Part shown: positions 46,243 through 56,021 of the stretch, one piece after another
How positions within the stretch are numbered: the first letter of the stretch is position 1
Layout of the letters: every line of letters starts with the position of its first letter
From: Takashimella koratensis
Taxonomy: Eukaryota > Basidiomycota > Tremellomycetes > Trichosporonales > Tetragoniomycetaceae
DNA: 64,000 bases
Assembly: GCA_003116875.1 (NCBI GenBank)
Contig: BCKT01000013.1
Location: 496,001-560,000 of the forward strand
Direction: 5' to 3'
The notes under the pieces: generated by a model
The model's input: only the letters and a program-made list of their open reading frames with translations
Databases searched by the model: none
Told to the model about the DNA's origin: nothing
Program-made: the position numbers and the translations under genes

Positions 46243-46920
46243 ATGAGCACATCTGCGAAAGCGGAGGTTTCAAGCACTAGGGAAGTATCTATTTTTCGGG
46301 GGGATGGTAAAAGCGATTTAATCGACGACATTCTGTGTTCGTTCGCACCAGATTACCGAACAAGGGAGCCATTTGGAGACTTCAATCTAGAGTTCAAAGT
46401 CCCTGAAGGTCAATCGTCGAAAGGATCTGTCATACTTCGAATAACAAGCCAGAAAAAGAACTGCACCAAGTCAGAAGGTCGCTTTTTGGCGCCCTTTCCG
46501 TACTGGTACTCCATGGACATGGAGCCCAAAGACCATTCGTTCACTTTTCCGACTTCAGATGAACCAGGTCAAACAATTGTTGACTTTGCCTTTTCGAATT
46601 TCAAAACTTGTCTCGCTGACGAGGCTGTCAGGGCTCAGTTGAACAAGCTTCGAAAGCATGGTCTTGAACACACGGGACTAACGATCAGCCCTGTTTGGGA
46701 CATAGAAACCTCGTCATGTATCTTGGCAACATGGAACACCTCTTTCATACCATCACACTACGAGGACGAGACGGAGGAACAGAAGACAGAGCCTGTGCAA
46801 GTCACCCTCAGAATACACGTTAATAGGAGAATGTGGACGCAGTTGGAGTCAGAAGAGCTGTCATTTGACCAGCTGGCCGCTGAACAACAAGAGTTTGAGA
46901 AACGGAAGGCTGACAGGTAG
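46243..46920 (+). CDS. Array member 2 of an undescribed protein family (225 residues)
   Basis: A single exon from an ATG at 46243. It is the most compact member and outlines the family core: KSDLIDDILCSF near residue 25, strand-like SKGSVILRITS, the aromatic signature FPYWYSMDMEP, a helical region (DEAVRAQLNKLRKHGLEH), SPVWDIETSSCILAT in the position of the DW signature, and a final strand VQVTLRIHVNRRMW before a charged helical end (EQQEFEKRKADR). I recognise no named domain, signal peptide or membrane segment. The frame is open for 46 codons upstream without an ATG. The alternation of short hydrophobic stretches suggests a mostly beta fold. Confidence 0.7.
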   Translation: MSTSAKAEVSSTREVSIFRGDGKSDLIDDILCSFAPDYRTREPFGDFNLEFKVPEGQSSKGSVILRITSQKKNCTKSEGRFLAPFPYWYSMDMEPKDHSFTFPTSDEPGQTIVDFAFSNFKTCLADEAVRAQLNKLRKHGLEHTGLTISPVWDIETSSCILATWNTSFIPSHYEDETEEQKTEPVQVTLRIHVNRRMWTQLESEELSFDQLAAEQQEFEKRKADR

Positions 46921-47770
46921 CTACTTGACTCCTAGGCCGCACTGAGGCCTCTCCTGCATATTGCTATATTTCGGCTCGTTTGTTGCGAGAAAAACAAATG
47001 ATTTGCGTGCGAGCATGATTACGCAAGCACTAGGAAATGCATGTCTACCTGTTTGACAGTTCAGTCAAAGCCCCAAGGGTCTGTTGGGAAGGTAAAAATC
47101 ATCAATTGCAGAGGAATACAAAAGATGTCATACAGCTTCGACCTACAACGATCTTTGATATCTGCGTATACTGTACTGTAGTGGTCGTTGCTCCCTTGAG
47201 GGGATGGTAAAGCCAGCCTACATTGGGAGCGCAGCACCTCAAGGATTTACAAAGGACTTTCCCCGGATGTCCGCTACCACTTGTCAGCATACCCCAACTG
47301 ATCCGTTCTGTTCCCAGCTTTTCCCTTTTGCCTCATCTTGTTTGTCCGGACTAGCAAAGGATGTAAGCAAAGGATGTACACCGCTTTTGCGGCTGCGGCG
47401 GTCGAACGGCGACCAAACCTTTGCCGACAACCTCCGTGAGATACAAGCTCCTTTGTTCGGCTGAGTCAAGAGCGGAGCCAAAACACGCGTCATACCTTTG
47501 TTTTTCAAATCTTTTGTAAAGTTAGTACTGGAGACAAGACATGGATCCCGTGCTCCCTCGCCCCATCACGAATATATACTGTACCATATAAGTCCTCCAC
47601 TCTCGCAGATCTTGTCTCCTCTCACAACTTCAACTTGCAAAAGCTCTCGACTATCAAAGCACCGCTATTGCCATTCTCACTATCTTTTACTTACTGCACC
47701 TAAATCCCACCAGCTCCGTCTTTGCGCGGACACCAAGAGCTCTATTTCTTTCCCTTTGATTTTCAGCACC
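46921..47770. other. Intergenic stretch between array members 2 and 3
   Basis: About 0.85 kb with no supported gene. It ends with the AT-rich promoter word listed at 47570-47595. The member 3 frame is open upstream of its ATG back to about 47498, but no initiator fits. Confidence 0.6.
47570..47595 (+). promoter_or_regulatory. AT-rich promoter word of array member 3
   Basis: The stretch reads GAATATATACTGTACCATATAAG and lies about 175 bp before the ATG at 47771. A very similar word (GAATATACATGTACATAAATAGC) lies at a comparable distance before member 4. It contains a TATA-like element. The similarity suggests the promoter was duplicated with the gene. Confidence 0.4.
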
Positions 47771-48670
47771 ATGAGCCTTGTCAAGTTTAACGAGCAGTCA
47801 GCCGACGTCTCAGAGTTCATCCCAACGGTTTCCCTGTCGATCTGCCCGAAGCACAACTGGTTCAACCCCGATGGACTAAGATACGACATCGTGGACTCCT
47901 TCGTGAATTCCATAGACGAGAGTGAAGATATTGTGGGGGACTCTCCTCACTCCGCCGGATCGATGATCCCTCTCTATTTAGAGACAGACGCCAACTCACA
48001 ATTCCCCCGACGCGCAGACATATTCGGTGAATCAGGAGACTGTTCCGTCAAAATCTCCGAAGATCCCACCCGCGTTGTCACGTCCAACTATCAATACTCG
48101 GTGACTCTTTGCCCTATTGAGGTTTTAGGCAACAGCTTGGAGGAGACACAAATGTTTGTCAGCCTAGACGATATACACAAAGCCCTTGAGGAATACTCTG
48201 AAAAGCTCCAAGGTTTCGAAGGGAAGAAAGATGAGACTCTGATCAACATCACCGACTGGGAGGCGGGCTCTTCTTCGCACGGGCTGGTCATGACGGAGGT
48301 CCCTGTAAGTTACTGGTCCTGTGGTCTTCAAGTCACTGCGACAGCCAACATGTTTGTGTATGTTTTCGTGGACGACAATGTCTGGAAAGGCAGTGTTTGG
48401 GAGGACGCTGAAGATGGGGGATCCCAGGCTCTTGAAGGGGTTGAAACGACGCAGCGCCTCATATTGGGAACGCAGGAAACGGCTCTGCAGGAGAGTTCTC
48501 GCCGTGTTCCAGCCTTTTCGGGGATAATTGTGGGCAACGCATACCCGAAACCCCCCTCTCGGCGGTCTCAACGGGCCAGCACATTCAGTCCCGAGTCATC
48601 AGCAGGCAACCCAACGGCAGACCACCTCCGCGGGACAGGATTCTTTATCAAACGCCGAGAAACGAATTAA
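47771..48670 (+). CDS. Array member 3 of an undescribed protein family (299 residues)
   Basis: A single exon. The start at 47771 follows the AT-rich promoter word and leaves a tidy N-terminus. Family features appear in the usual order: LRYDIVDSFVNSI (counterpart of LIDDI), SNYQYSVTLCPIEVLG (the aromatic YS signature), a helical stretch (DIHKALEEYSEKLQGF), then ITDWEAGSSSHGLVMTEVPVSYW and a final strand ATANMFVYVFVDDNVW. The last 80 residues are polar and Arg/Ser-rich and differ between members. No known domain, signal peptide or membrane segment is seen. A GTAAGT sits inside the frame after VPV, but the frame stays open and the family strand continues across it, so I read no intron. Confidence 0.72.
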   Translation: MSLVKFNEQSADVSEFIPTVSLSICPKHNWFNPDGLRYDIVDSFVNSIDESEDIVGDSPHSAGSMIPLYLETDANSQFPRRADIFGESGDCSVKISEDPTRVVTSNYQYSVTLCPIEVLGNSLEETQMFVSLDDIHKALEEYSEKLQGFEGKKDETLINITDWEAGSSSHGLVMTEVPVSYWSCGLQVTATANMFVYVFVDDNVWKGSVWEDAEDGGSQALEGVETTQRLILGTQETALQESSRRVPAFSGIIVGNAYPKPPSRRSQRASTFSPESSAGNPTADHLRGTGFFIKRRETN

Positions 48671-49232
48671 GCTTATTTGGGAGTTTGGTATCGAGGTGCT
48701 CGCAGAAATCTTGCTGCCGAAAGAGTGTGGAAGGAAGGAGAAGGGAAATCAAATGCATTTCTGTCACACAACGCAACGTTGAAGGTTACCGAGAGCTTGA
48801 ACAACAAACGCGTTGCAACCTGATCCTTGTGTATTTCCTTCTGGTGTCTCTATGATGTCCTGTCCTCTCCTAACTTGGTCGTTACCCGCTGAGCCAGGCA
48901 TCTGAAAGGATGGCGCACCAGCAGAGGCAAATGCAATGAGCCTTGCTCTGTTGCCTTCCTCGCCCACCTTTGTGAGGGGTGCAGCATTGCGGTAAGCAAG
49001 CTGTCAGAATATACATGTACATAAATAGCACTCAAAGCGTTGTTTCCCATATTTGTCCTCTTTCTTTCTCATCCACCACCAGTTGCAGAACGTCTTCTCA
49101 GGTCTTTTCCTAGCAGTTCGGCGACAAACCACTTTCCATTACCGCCCGTCACCATCACTAGCACCAACACCACTGCTGTACTTATTAATCATCTCGCAGC
49201 TTTTCACTGCTCGTCCTGTTGACCCAAGAAAC
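48671..49232. other. Intergenic stretch between array members 3 and 4
   Basis: About 560 bp with no supported gene. It carries the promoter word of member 4 at 49007-49030 and a pyrimidine-rich leader. Confidence 0.6.
49007..49030 (+). promoter_or_regulatory. AT-rich promoter word of array member 4
   Basis: The stretch resembles the word before member 3 (shared GAATATA followed by TGTAC and ATA) and contains an ATAAATA element about 205 bp before the ATG at 49233. The assignment is by comparison only. Confidence 0.4.
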
Positions 49233-49802
49233 ATGAACCACCAAATCAACGAAGGATCAGTCCAGCCATTTCCCCACTCCGCCGCACCGTCCTCCCTCTC
49301 GCTTCGTTCTCACCACAGTCCAAGTGGCTTGATCGACGACATTGTCTTGTCTCTCCATCGCAGCGCTGTTGCTCAAGGATCCGCGTTCGAATCCCATGCC
49401 AATCGCGACCTCGATGCCCCCCCATTTGTGATTCTCAAGACCGAAGCCACCAACTTTCCAGATTGCCCGCTGCTCGCCCAAATTTCTGGCGTATCAACCA
49501 ACTGGAATCCCTGCTCGATCAACTCTTTCGGCATCGAGTCTCCCAGCTGCTGGTACTCGCTGACGATTCGACCGATCGAACAATCGATCGGATGGGGACA
49601 CGAGACTGGCGTTGTGCTTTTCGAGAAGGACTTGTGCGACGCCCTTTCTCGGGAGGAGCAGGCTCTCAAACTGTTCACTCACACGGACGCTGAATGTGTG
49701 GCTACCTTCGACGACTGGCCGATTTCGGGCGTTTTCTATCAGCTGGTGCAAACGACAGTTCCCGTCACACTGGGGTACGATCCGAATCCCAGTGGGTGTT
49801 GA
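49233..49802 (+). CDS. Array member 4 of an undescribed protein family (189 residues, probably truncated)
   Basis: A single exon from an ATG at 49233. The family core is clear: PSGLIDDIVLSLHRS, a region matching strand PPFVILKTE, the aromatic signature SCWYSLTIRPIE, a helical stretch (DLCDALSREEQALKLF), then FDDWPISGVFYQLVQTTVPVTLGYD. The frame stops just after this strand (NPSGC), so the final strand present in members 2 and 3 is missing. Directly downstream, in the next frame, a second DWEAG-type block appears (listed separately). The gene therefore looks truncated by a one-base frame change, or it is a hybrid of two copies. It may still make a shortened protein. Confidence 0.6.
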   Translation: MNHQINEGSVQPFPHSAAPSSLSLRSHHSPSGLIDDIVLSLHRSAVAQGSAFESHANRDLDAPPFVILKTEATNFPDCPLLAQISGVSTNWNPCSINSFGIESPSCWYSLTIRPIEQSIGWGHETGVVLFEKDLCDALSREEQALKLFTHTDAECVATFDDWPISGVFYQLVQTTVPVTLGYDPNPSGC

Positions 49803-50115
49803 TGTTTCCTTTGACGCGAATGATTGGGAAGCCGGGGAGGTCTCTCATCGGCTCGCCAGTTTTTCCTCGACTGTTACCTTGGCGTATCAAGACTCGAATT
49901 CATCAGTCGAAGATCAACCCGTCCCTTGCCGGGCAGATTTTTACGTCCGCATGCATCTTCTGCCGAGCCTCGGACCGAGCACGTCTCCAAGTGCGAATGC
50001 CGCATCAGGGAATTCGCAGTTCCCTAGCCAGCTGGGGCGATACGCACTTTCGTTCGGTCGCGGGGTTCAAGCAAGCGCGAGTCAATATCGAGCCTCCCGT
50101 CGTCACAGAGGGTAG
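49803..50115 (+). pseudogene. Out-of-frame remnant of an array family C-terminal half
   Basis: Immediately after the stop of array member 4, another frame reads VDVSFDANDWEAGEVSHRL, then strand-like FSSTVTLAYQ and RADFYVRMHLLP, ending in a Ser-rich tail. This repeats the family's second signature (compare ITDWEAGSSSHGL and ATANMFVYVFV in member 3). It has no start codon of its own. Either it is the original end of member 4 displaced by a frameshift, giving that protein two DW blocks, or it remains from an adjacent lost copy. Confidence 0.5.
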
Positions 50116-50165
50116 AGTCATGCAAGTACCCTCACAAACGGCTGGCTCTCGCACACACCTCTGAC

Positions 50166-51094
50166 GAAGGACGCGCGACACAGTGAAACGCAGAAGGAGA
50201 CGAAGATGAACTAGGTGATGGGTGGAGCACACAGAGTAGTGAAAGGATGGGGGATTGACGGAGTGCAAGGAGGTCGATGGATTCGCAGTTTTTGAGCTTG
50301 ATACCAGTTTATGACTACCTATTCTGATCGCAGTTGCAGGGTCATGGATTGAGCAGAGTCGTTGAATGCATTCGTGAGAGACGGCTTCGTAATGGATACG
50401 TGAAAGCGTAAACTACCATCCTCTACCTGCGAGCAACGCATCTGCGTCTGCTCTGATCTTTGACAAGTCGACATCAAGAGGAGGCAAGGGTCTCTCTGGC
50501 GCTGCTACCGGTTCGGACGGCTGGACGATTGTCCACCTGATAGGAGCTGGCTCTGTATGAGGCAAGGCGTATAGGAAGTGTGGGGATTAAGCAAGGGTGT
50601 TGGGAGTGTTGTTGGTTGTTGAGATTATCTGGCTTGAATAGCCTGATGGAAGGGTAGTATAGAGGTAGTATCTTATTGTAGATACCAAGAGGTACGAGAA
50701 AACAGATCGATAGACAAACGTATCGCTGGTTACATGTGTTGTGGTAGACAATTCTTTCCCCCCTTCTTCCCCACTCACCCCTTGTCGGGCTGCATGGCGA
50801 CCCACATTGTCGCCGAACTCGGGTACATCGGTTTCGGAGCGTCTTTGGGCTTGTTGGCATCGGGTAAAACGGCGTAGTAGGCAGCGCGTGATCGGTCGAT
50901 GTAAGATGGTATAGGCGAGAGCTTTGACCTAGTTGAGGGAAAAGGTAGGAGGAAGTGATGAAAGAGAAGCAGTGGGAGAAGGTGATGGTGTAGGAGTGGT
51001 GGGAGATGGGGAGGAAAAGACGTTAGCCCTGTCAAGCCCTCACGTCTCCCGCCGGGCGTACGAGATAAAGCCGTGACCCTGGACCCGTCCTGGC
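50166..51094. other. Intergenic stretch downstream of the array
   Basis: About 0.9 kb. Frames here are short and of simple composition. It contains the 3' flanks of the array and of the proline-rich gene on the opposite strand. Confidence 0.6.
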
Positions 51095-51946
51095 TTAAGG
51101 TGGGTATGGGTACCCCCATGGCCAGATGGGTTGGTAGGGCAGGGGAGCTGGCGTAGGGGTTGGTGCTGGAATGAGGACCCACGGATTCCAGCCCTCGGGG
51201 GGTTTGCCTGGCCACTCGACCTTAGCAGGAGCCGGTGACGAGTAATGCGCGTAAGGGAGGGGTGGACCCGGTGGCATTGCACCGTACGGGTACGGCCAAC
51301 CGAGGTACGTACCGCTCATGAATGGTGGAGCCCTTGGAGCGTTGGCCCATAACCCTCCCCACATCGCCGCGATCGCCTCCTGCTTCTTCTTCGCGTCTTC
51401 CTCATCCAGCTTCGCCTGCTCTTCCTTCGCCTTTGCCAACAACGGGGTCGCCGCCGCCTTGAGCTCCGCGTGACCCAGCGTCGAGTTTGGTAACGTCGCG
51501 AGTTTACCCAGGTCCTCCGCCAGACCGGGTAAGACGCTGGGCGGGAGGACGGTCAAGATGTCGAGAGCTTTGATGTTGAACGGCCAGGAGAGGGCGAGAC
51601 GAGCTTTGAGGACCTCGAGAATGACTTTGCGGTGTTCTTCGATCTTGCCCCATTCCTCGAGCCACCGTTTGAGGTCGGCAGGGCAGTACTGGCTGCGGTC
51701 GCCATTGGTCGCGCGCTCGGCGCAGTCGCGGACAGCTGATTCGGGGTCGACGACACTGTTGGCGAAAGTGTGAGCGCGGCTGCTGAAGTAGAGGGTGGAG
51801 GGAGTGGAGGTAGAGGAGTATGAAGAAGAAGAAGAAGAGATCAGGGAGGAGGAAGAGGGAAACGTCAGGACCGACCTGGATGAGGGAGGGATCATGGGTA
51901 TCCCGTACAGGGCCCCAGCTTGCCACTGGTTCCACGGGACGCCCAT
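51095..51946 (-). CDS. Proline-rich protein of unknown function (283 residues)
   Basis: An open frame from an ATG at 51946 to a stop at 51095. The N-terminus (MGVPWNQWQAGALYGIPMIPP) is followed by a Ser-rich stretch, a helical central region (LKRWLEEWGKIEEHRKVILEVLKARLALSWPF; LDEEDAKKKQEAIAAMWGGLW) and a C-terminal half of Pro, Tyr, Trp and Gly with repeated WPYPYG and WGYPYPP elements. I recognise no domain. Coding character extends upstream of the ATG (LYKRVPNKLRKR) after a CCCGTAG acceptor-like word, so a further 5' exon with the true start may exist; I could not find it. The aromatic-proline tail suggests self-association or protein binding. Confidence 0.6.
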   Translation of the reverse strand: MGVPWNQWQAGALYGIPMIPPSSRSVLTFPSSSSLISSSSSSYSSTSTPSTLYFSSRAHTFANSVVDPESAVRDCAERATNGDRSQYCPADLKRWLEEWGKIEEHRKVILEVLKARLALSWPFNIKALDILTVLPPSVLPGLAEDLGKLATLPNSTLGHAELKAAATPLLAKAKEEQAKLDEEDAKKKQEAIAAMWGGLWANAPRAPPFMSGTYLGWPYPYGAMPPGPPLPYAHYSSPAPAKVEWPGKPPEGWNPWVLIPAPTPTPAPLPYQPIWPWGYPYPP

Positions 51947-52827
51947 CCTCTTTCGAAGTTTGTTTGGTACGCGCTTGTAGAGGGCTACGGGAGGGGGAGG
52001 TAGGGGTGGTGGTGAGGGTGACAAGGTGGGAGCTCGACTAGCGGGTGGCGATGAGTGCGGGTGTGTGTCTCGTACCGACCGAAGCCTCGTTGGTCTGATC
52101 TTGGGGAGACGAAAAGGGAGAAGGAGTGAGTGGAAGAGGAAGAAGAGAGAGAAAGAGGTATCGTAAATGAAAAAGACAGGGGCGGGGTCAGTGAGTGATG
52201 GCGTTCTATATCACCAAAGGCAGGCAGAGGGAAGAGGCAAGCGACCACCGTTGCCACCCACTTTGCTACACCCGACTCGCTTCCGCATCACGTTCCTGTC
52301 GAGTCGAGTCAACGGTGTACTGAAGGAGCGACGTGGCGTTGGCGAGGCAGGCGGACGAACGGGACGAACGGGACCCCGCTTTGTCGGGCAGTTCTCGGCG
52401 ACGTCGGTGTAAGAGTCTGCAGACGGTGAGGGGGAGGGAGGGAAAGATGTGCGGGTCGTTTATTGAGTCACCAGTCACAAAGTCGTTGGGGCTGACCAAA
52501 GTAGTGGTGATGGTGGTGATGGCGAACGTGACGGTGATTGGTCATGTTCATCAGTAACGGCGTTCAGTGCTGCGCAAAGCCAAGGCCATTGTCAATGCGA
52601 TCAGAACGGGGCGGCGGTCATGTCGGCATACGGACAGGTCATGATACAGTCGCTGATGGCTGTGCGAGTGGCGTCGCCGTTTGCCGCTGGACCCCGACGG
52701 TCGCGTGATGGCTTAATGGTATCATTATAGGCTGTACATCCAGGGAGAAGAAACAGAACAAAGCATGAACAAGGGCGGCCTGAGCGCCAGAACCGCAACC
52801 GAGTCGCCTCAACTCGGCCAACGGCGT
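51947..52827. other. Intergenic stretch, 0.9 kb
   Basis: This holds the probable promoter and possible first exon of the proline-rich gene, with GA-rich tracts near 52110-52170. No independent gene is supported. The right part is the 3' flank of the small membrane-protein gene. Confidence 0.5.
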
Positions 52828-53499
52828 CTACTTGTTTCCACCGATGACGGGCAGCTCTCCAACCTAAGCGTGTCAGTATCCTTTTCGCCTGCTCCCCAGT
52901 CACATCTCACACCCCTTTGGCACTCACCATCCCCTCGGGTTTCACTTCCTCGCCCTCGGTGAACATGCGGGCGAGGTGCACCCACACGCCCGCGCCGAGA
53001 CCTATACTAGCTCCGCCGAGGACGAGTGTCGGGAGGCGGGCGCGGCGGAGGAAGAGCGCAGGGACGACGAGCGCTGAGAGAGTTGCGCCGATCATAGAGT
53101 AGTCATCTGTCCGCACCTGGGACCAGTTGGCCTTCTGTGAGTCTGTCAGCGATGTCTAGGCACTTTGATCATGACTTGTGTGTGTGTGTGCGAAAAGGGA
53201 GAGCCAGCACTCACCAGCCGCTCGCTTCTATCAATGATTGCGCTCTCGGGCTCGTTACGCAGTCGGCCGTATCCCAGCCCCGCACCGACCAGCCCACCCA
53301 CGACGACGCCGGTAGTGGACACGCGCATGAGGCGAGCGATGGAGAAGGGGTGCTTGCCGCGCCGGAGGACCAAGGAGGAGACGAGGTAGGCGGGCGGGAC
53401 GACGAGTGAGGCGGTCTGGGCGACCTTGAGCGAGACGTGGAGGACGACCTGGGTGAAGGGGGTGAACCCTTGGAACGCGGGGTTGGCCGAGGTGGACAT
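52828..53499 (-). CDS. Small multi-spanning membrane protein (fungal DUF1757-like)
   Basis: Three exons (53499-53215, 53134-52928, 52863-52828) give 175 residues, all joined in phase 0; the last exon adds only VGELPVIGGNK. At least four hydrophobic segments are visible (VAQTASLVVPPAYLVSSLVL; TTGVVVGGLVGAGLGYG; MIGATLSALVVPALFL; LVLGGASIGLGAGVWVHLA). Gly-rich helices separated by short basic loops (LRRGKHPF, LRRARLP) are typical of small mitochondrial or endoplasmic-reticulum membrane proteins. The overall layout resembles the fungal DUF1757 family, whose function is unknown; I am only moderately sure of that link. The gene diverges from the family-69 glycosyltransferase with about 430 bp between the ATGs. 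Confidence 0.75.
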
Positions 53500-53931
53500 G
53501 GCGGTGTGTCTTGGTCTGTATCTGTGTCTGGGGGGGTGGAGTTGAGGTGGTGAGGAAGAGTGGAGGGATGGTACAGTATTTATGCCGAGAGAGGTGACCA
53601 CGAGCTGGCTGTTGATTGGTGCTACAGCCCGCTGCCCGTTTCCGACAGCGCCGAGAATATGACGCACCGCGGGTGCCTGTCTGACCGAATTCTCAACCGA
53701 GCGGAGACTGACCGAACTCCACTCGGTCCGCAGACATCACCGCAGCGAGTTGACAACTTGGCGACCCATCTCTGCACCTCCACTCTACACCACCACTCGT
53801 GCATGCCCACACCGCCGGACCTCAACCGCCGACGCCATCCCTCTTTCACCTCCGCCTCCTCTCCTTCCCCCCCCGCCCCTGCTTCTCGCCCACACGCGGC
53901 TCGACCGCGCGACTCGCTCGCTCCTCTCGCC
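53500..53931. other. Divergent promoter of the small membrane protein and the family-69 glycosyltransferase
   Basis: These 432 bp lie between divergent starts. An alternative in-frame ATG for the glycosyltransferase lies at 53803 and would add 43 Ser/Pro/Arg-rich residues. The stretch just before 53932 is pyrimidine-rich. Confidence 0.6.
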
Positions 53932-55689
53932 ATGGTCGGGGGTGTTTACGCCTCCGCTTCGTCGGTGCTCAATCAACGACCGCGTACCCTATTCTCCCTC
54001 CTCCTCTCCATCTGTATCCTCCTGATTATCACTACCCACACCTCCTCGTCGACCTCTACATTCATCTGGCCTGGCCTGCTGCCCTCCAGATATCCTCCAC
54101 CTATCGCCCATGTCGCGCCTAAACCCGCGCCTCCATCCGCGTCTCTCCAGATGACACTCGACAAGCTATACGACAAATTCACCGCCGTCTACTCGCAGCA
54201 CTCTTCCTCTCCTCCACCTAAGCCCGTTTACACTTCACCACAATTGACACCGGCTCAACGGCAACGCTACTTGCATTTACAAAAGCCCAACCTGCCGCTC
54301 TCGTACAAGATCAAAAACAAGGGCCAGAACCCAGAAGGTCGATTCATGTTCACCACCTTGACACGGGACATCTCCAGCCAGCTTCCCGACTTGCTGAACA
54401 CGCTTCTTCTCGTCACTACCTTCCTCGGTCCGGAGCACGTTTCGTTCTCCTTCCTTGAAGGCCCGTCGTCCGACCCGACGCCATATGTCCTCCGAGAAGT
54501 CCTCCTCCCTCTTCTTGAGTCGATCGGGGTCCAGAGCGACCGGATCCGCATCGACACCGACGAGGGCCACATCAACTTTGACGAAGTGAACAGGATCGAC
54601 AAGCTCGCGGAACTACGAAACCGAGCGCTCGAGCCGTTATGGATGGATCAGGACAAGAGCTACATCGCAGCAACGGGGAACAACGGCCGGAAAGTCGGGA
54701 GAGACGTGGTCGCTGTCGTCTTCTTCAACGATGTATTCTTGAGACCAGCGGATGTCCTTGAGATGCTGCATCAACATGTTACCGCGGGGAGTAGGGGGAT
54801 CACGACCGCGTGGGATTGGATGAGTCGGAATCCAGATCATTTCTACGACATCTGGGTCGCGCGCACGGTTCGTTTTCAATCCACTGTGCCCTTGCTTAGA
54901 CTTACCCCTTCCTTTGCACCCGAACTCTGGGATTTTGTTGCTCCACCCTGCACCTCTTGTCACGTTTACTAACTCCTGCTCAGATCGACAGCGGCGACTT
55001 ATTCTACCCAATCGACTGGCCATGGTGGTCTCCCTCTACCGATCTTTTCCCAACCTCACCTTCTTCCAAAACCGCCTACCTCAACCTCCAACCCTTCCAG
55101 GCCTATTCCTCCTGGAACGGAATGGCAGTCATGTCCCCCGAACCTTTCTTTGGGCCCTACCATGTTCGATTCCGACGTGGAGACGTGGAAAAGGGCGAGT
55201 GCGCGGCCAGCGAGTGTACCCTCATCGCGAGTGATTTCTGGAAAGTAGGGCACGGGAGGGTTCAGGTGGTCCCGAGTGTTCAGGTGAGTAGACGTGGGGT
55301 CTCGAACAGAGTGTTTTTTGTGAAGAAATAAGTGTGGGATTGACGCAGTACAGCTCGCATATGATAGAGAGACCGCCGAGGCGTCTGCCGCCCTTCTCAG
55401 AGATCGACAGTTCGAGTTGGGATGGATCGATGGTGTACCTCCGAGGGGCCTCGACAAGACCGTCGAATGGATCGAGAGGTGAGTTTACTCTGCTTTTAGA
55501 CATTGGCCCACCACGTCGTTACCCAACACGTCGTTACTCAACCCTCGTAATGGGCCGACACTCTTCGGGCTATGCTGACGCCCGTCCAGCCCGCCTGAGA
55601 AAGTCCGGTGCCACCCTTGGCCAGAAGTGAACGGGCTCAGCGCAAACGTCTGGGCAACGACAGAGTGGGTCCCGCCTTTCCTCGAGTAG
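53932..55689 (+). CDS. Family-69 glycosyltransferase related to Cryptococcus CAP59/CMT1
   Basis: Four exons (53932-54867, 54984-55283, 55354-55478, 55590-55689) encode about 486 residues. It is a type II membrane protein: a short cytosolic tail, one membrane anchor ([15 protein letters not shown]), a Ser/Pro stem, then a luminal catalytic domain with [59 protein letters not shown] and [13 protein letters not shown]. These blocks are those of the alpha-1,3-mannosyltransferase/CAP59 family that builds or exports mannose-based surface polysaccharide in Tremellomycetes. It probably acts in the Golgi. The first donor is GTTCGT, off consensus, but the joined frame is correct and the intron has a TACTAAC branch site. 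Confidence 0.9.
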
Positions 55690-56021
55690 ACCAAGTATAA
55701 CCCGATCCACGGAGGGCGATACCCACGATCAAACGAAATTTTTGCATAGAAGCTCACGACGATTTAAACATTTTCTGTTTGTATGCATATATTGTACTTG
55801 TCCATAAACGATCCGAAATGTTGCTTACAGTTCGAGTTGCATTTCATTCTCAGAAACGGTATTACAGGACGCATGCACAGTCTAGACGACTGACATATAA
55901 GACTGACATATAAAGATATACACTGTAAAACCTACGCCTCAACTCTCCCGATCACCTCTGCCAGCCCAGCCTCTCTTCCTCTCCCCAGAACTACGACCCA
56001 CGACCCACCTTGGTAAATGAG
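55690..56021. other. Intergenic stretch between convergent genes
   Basis: These 330 bp separate the ends of the glycosyltransferase and the mucin-like gene. The sequence is AT-rich with repeated GACATATAA words at about 55890-55913, as expected for 3' ends. No gene is seen. Confidence 0.6.
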
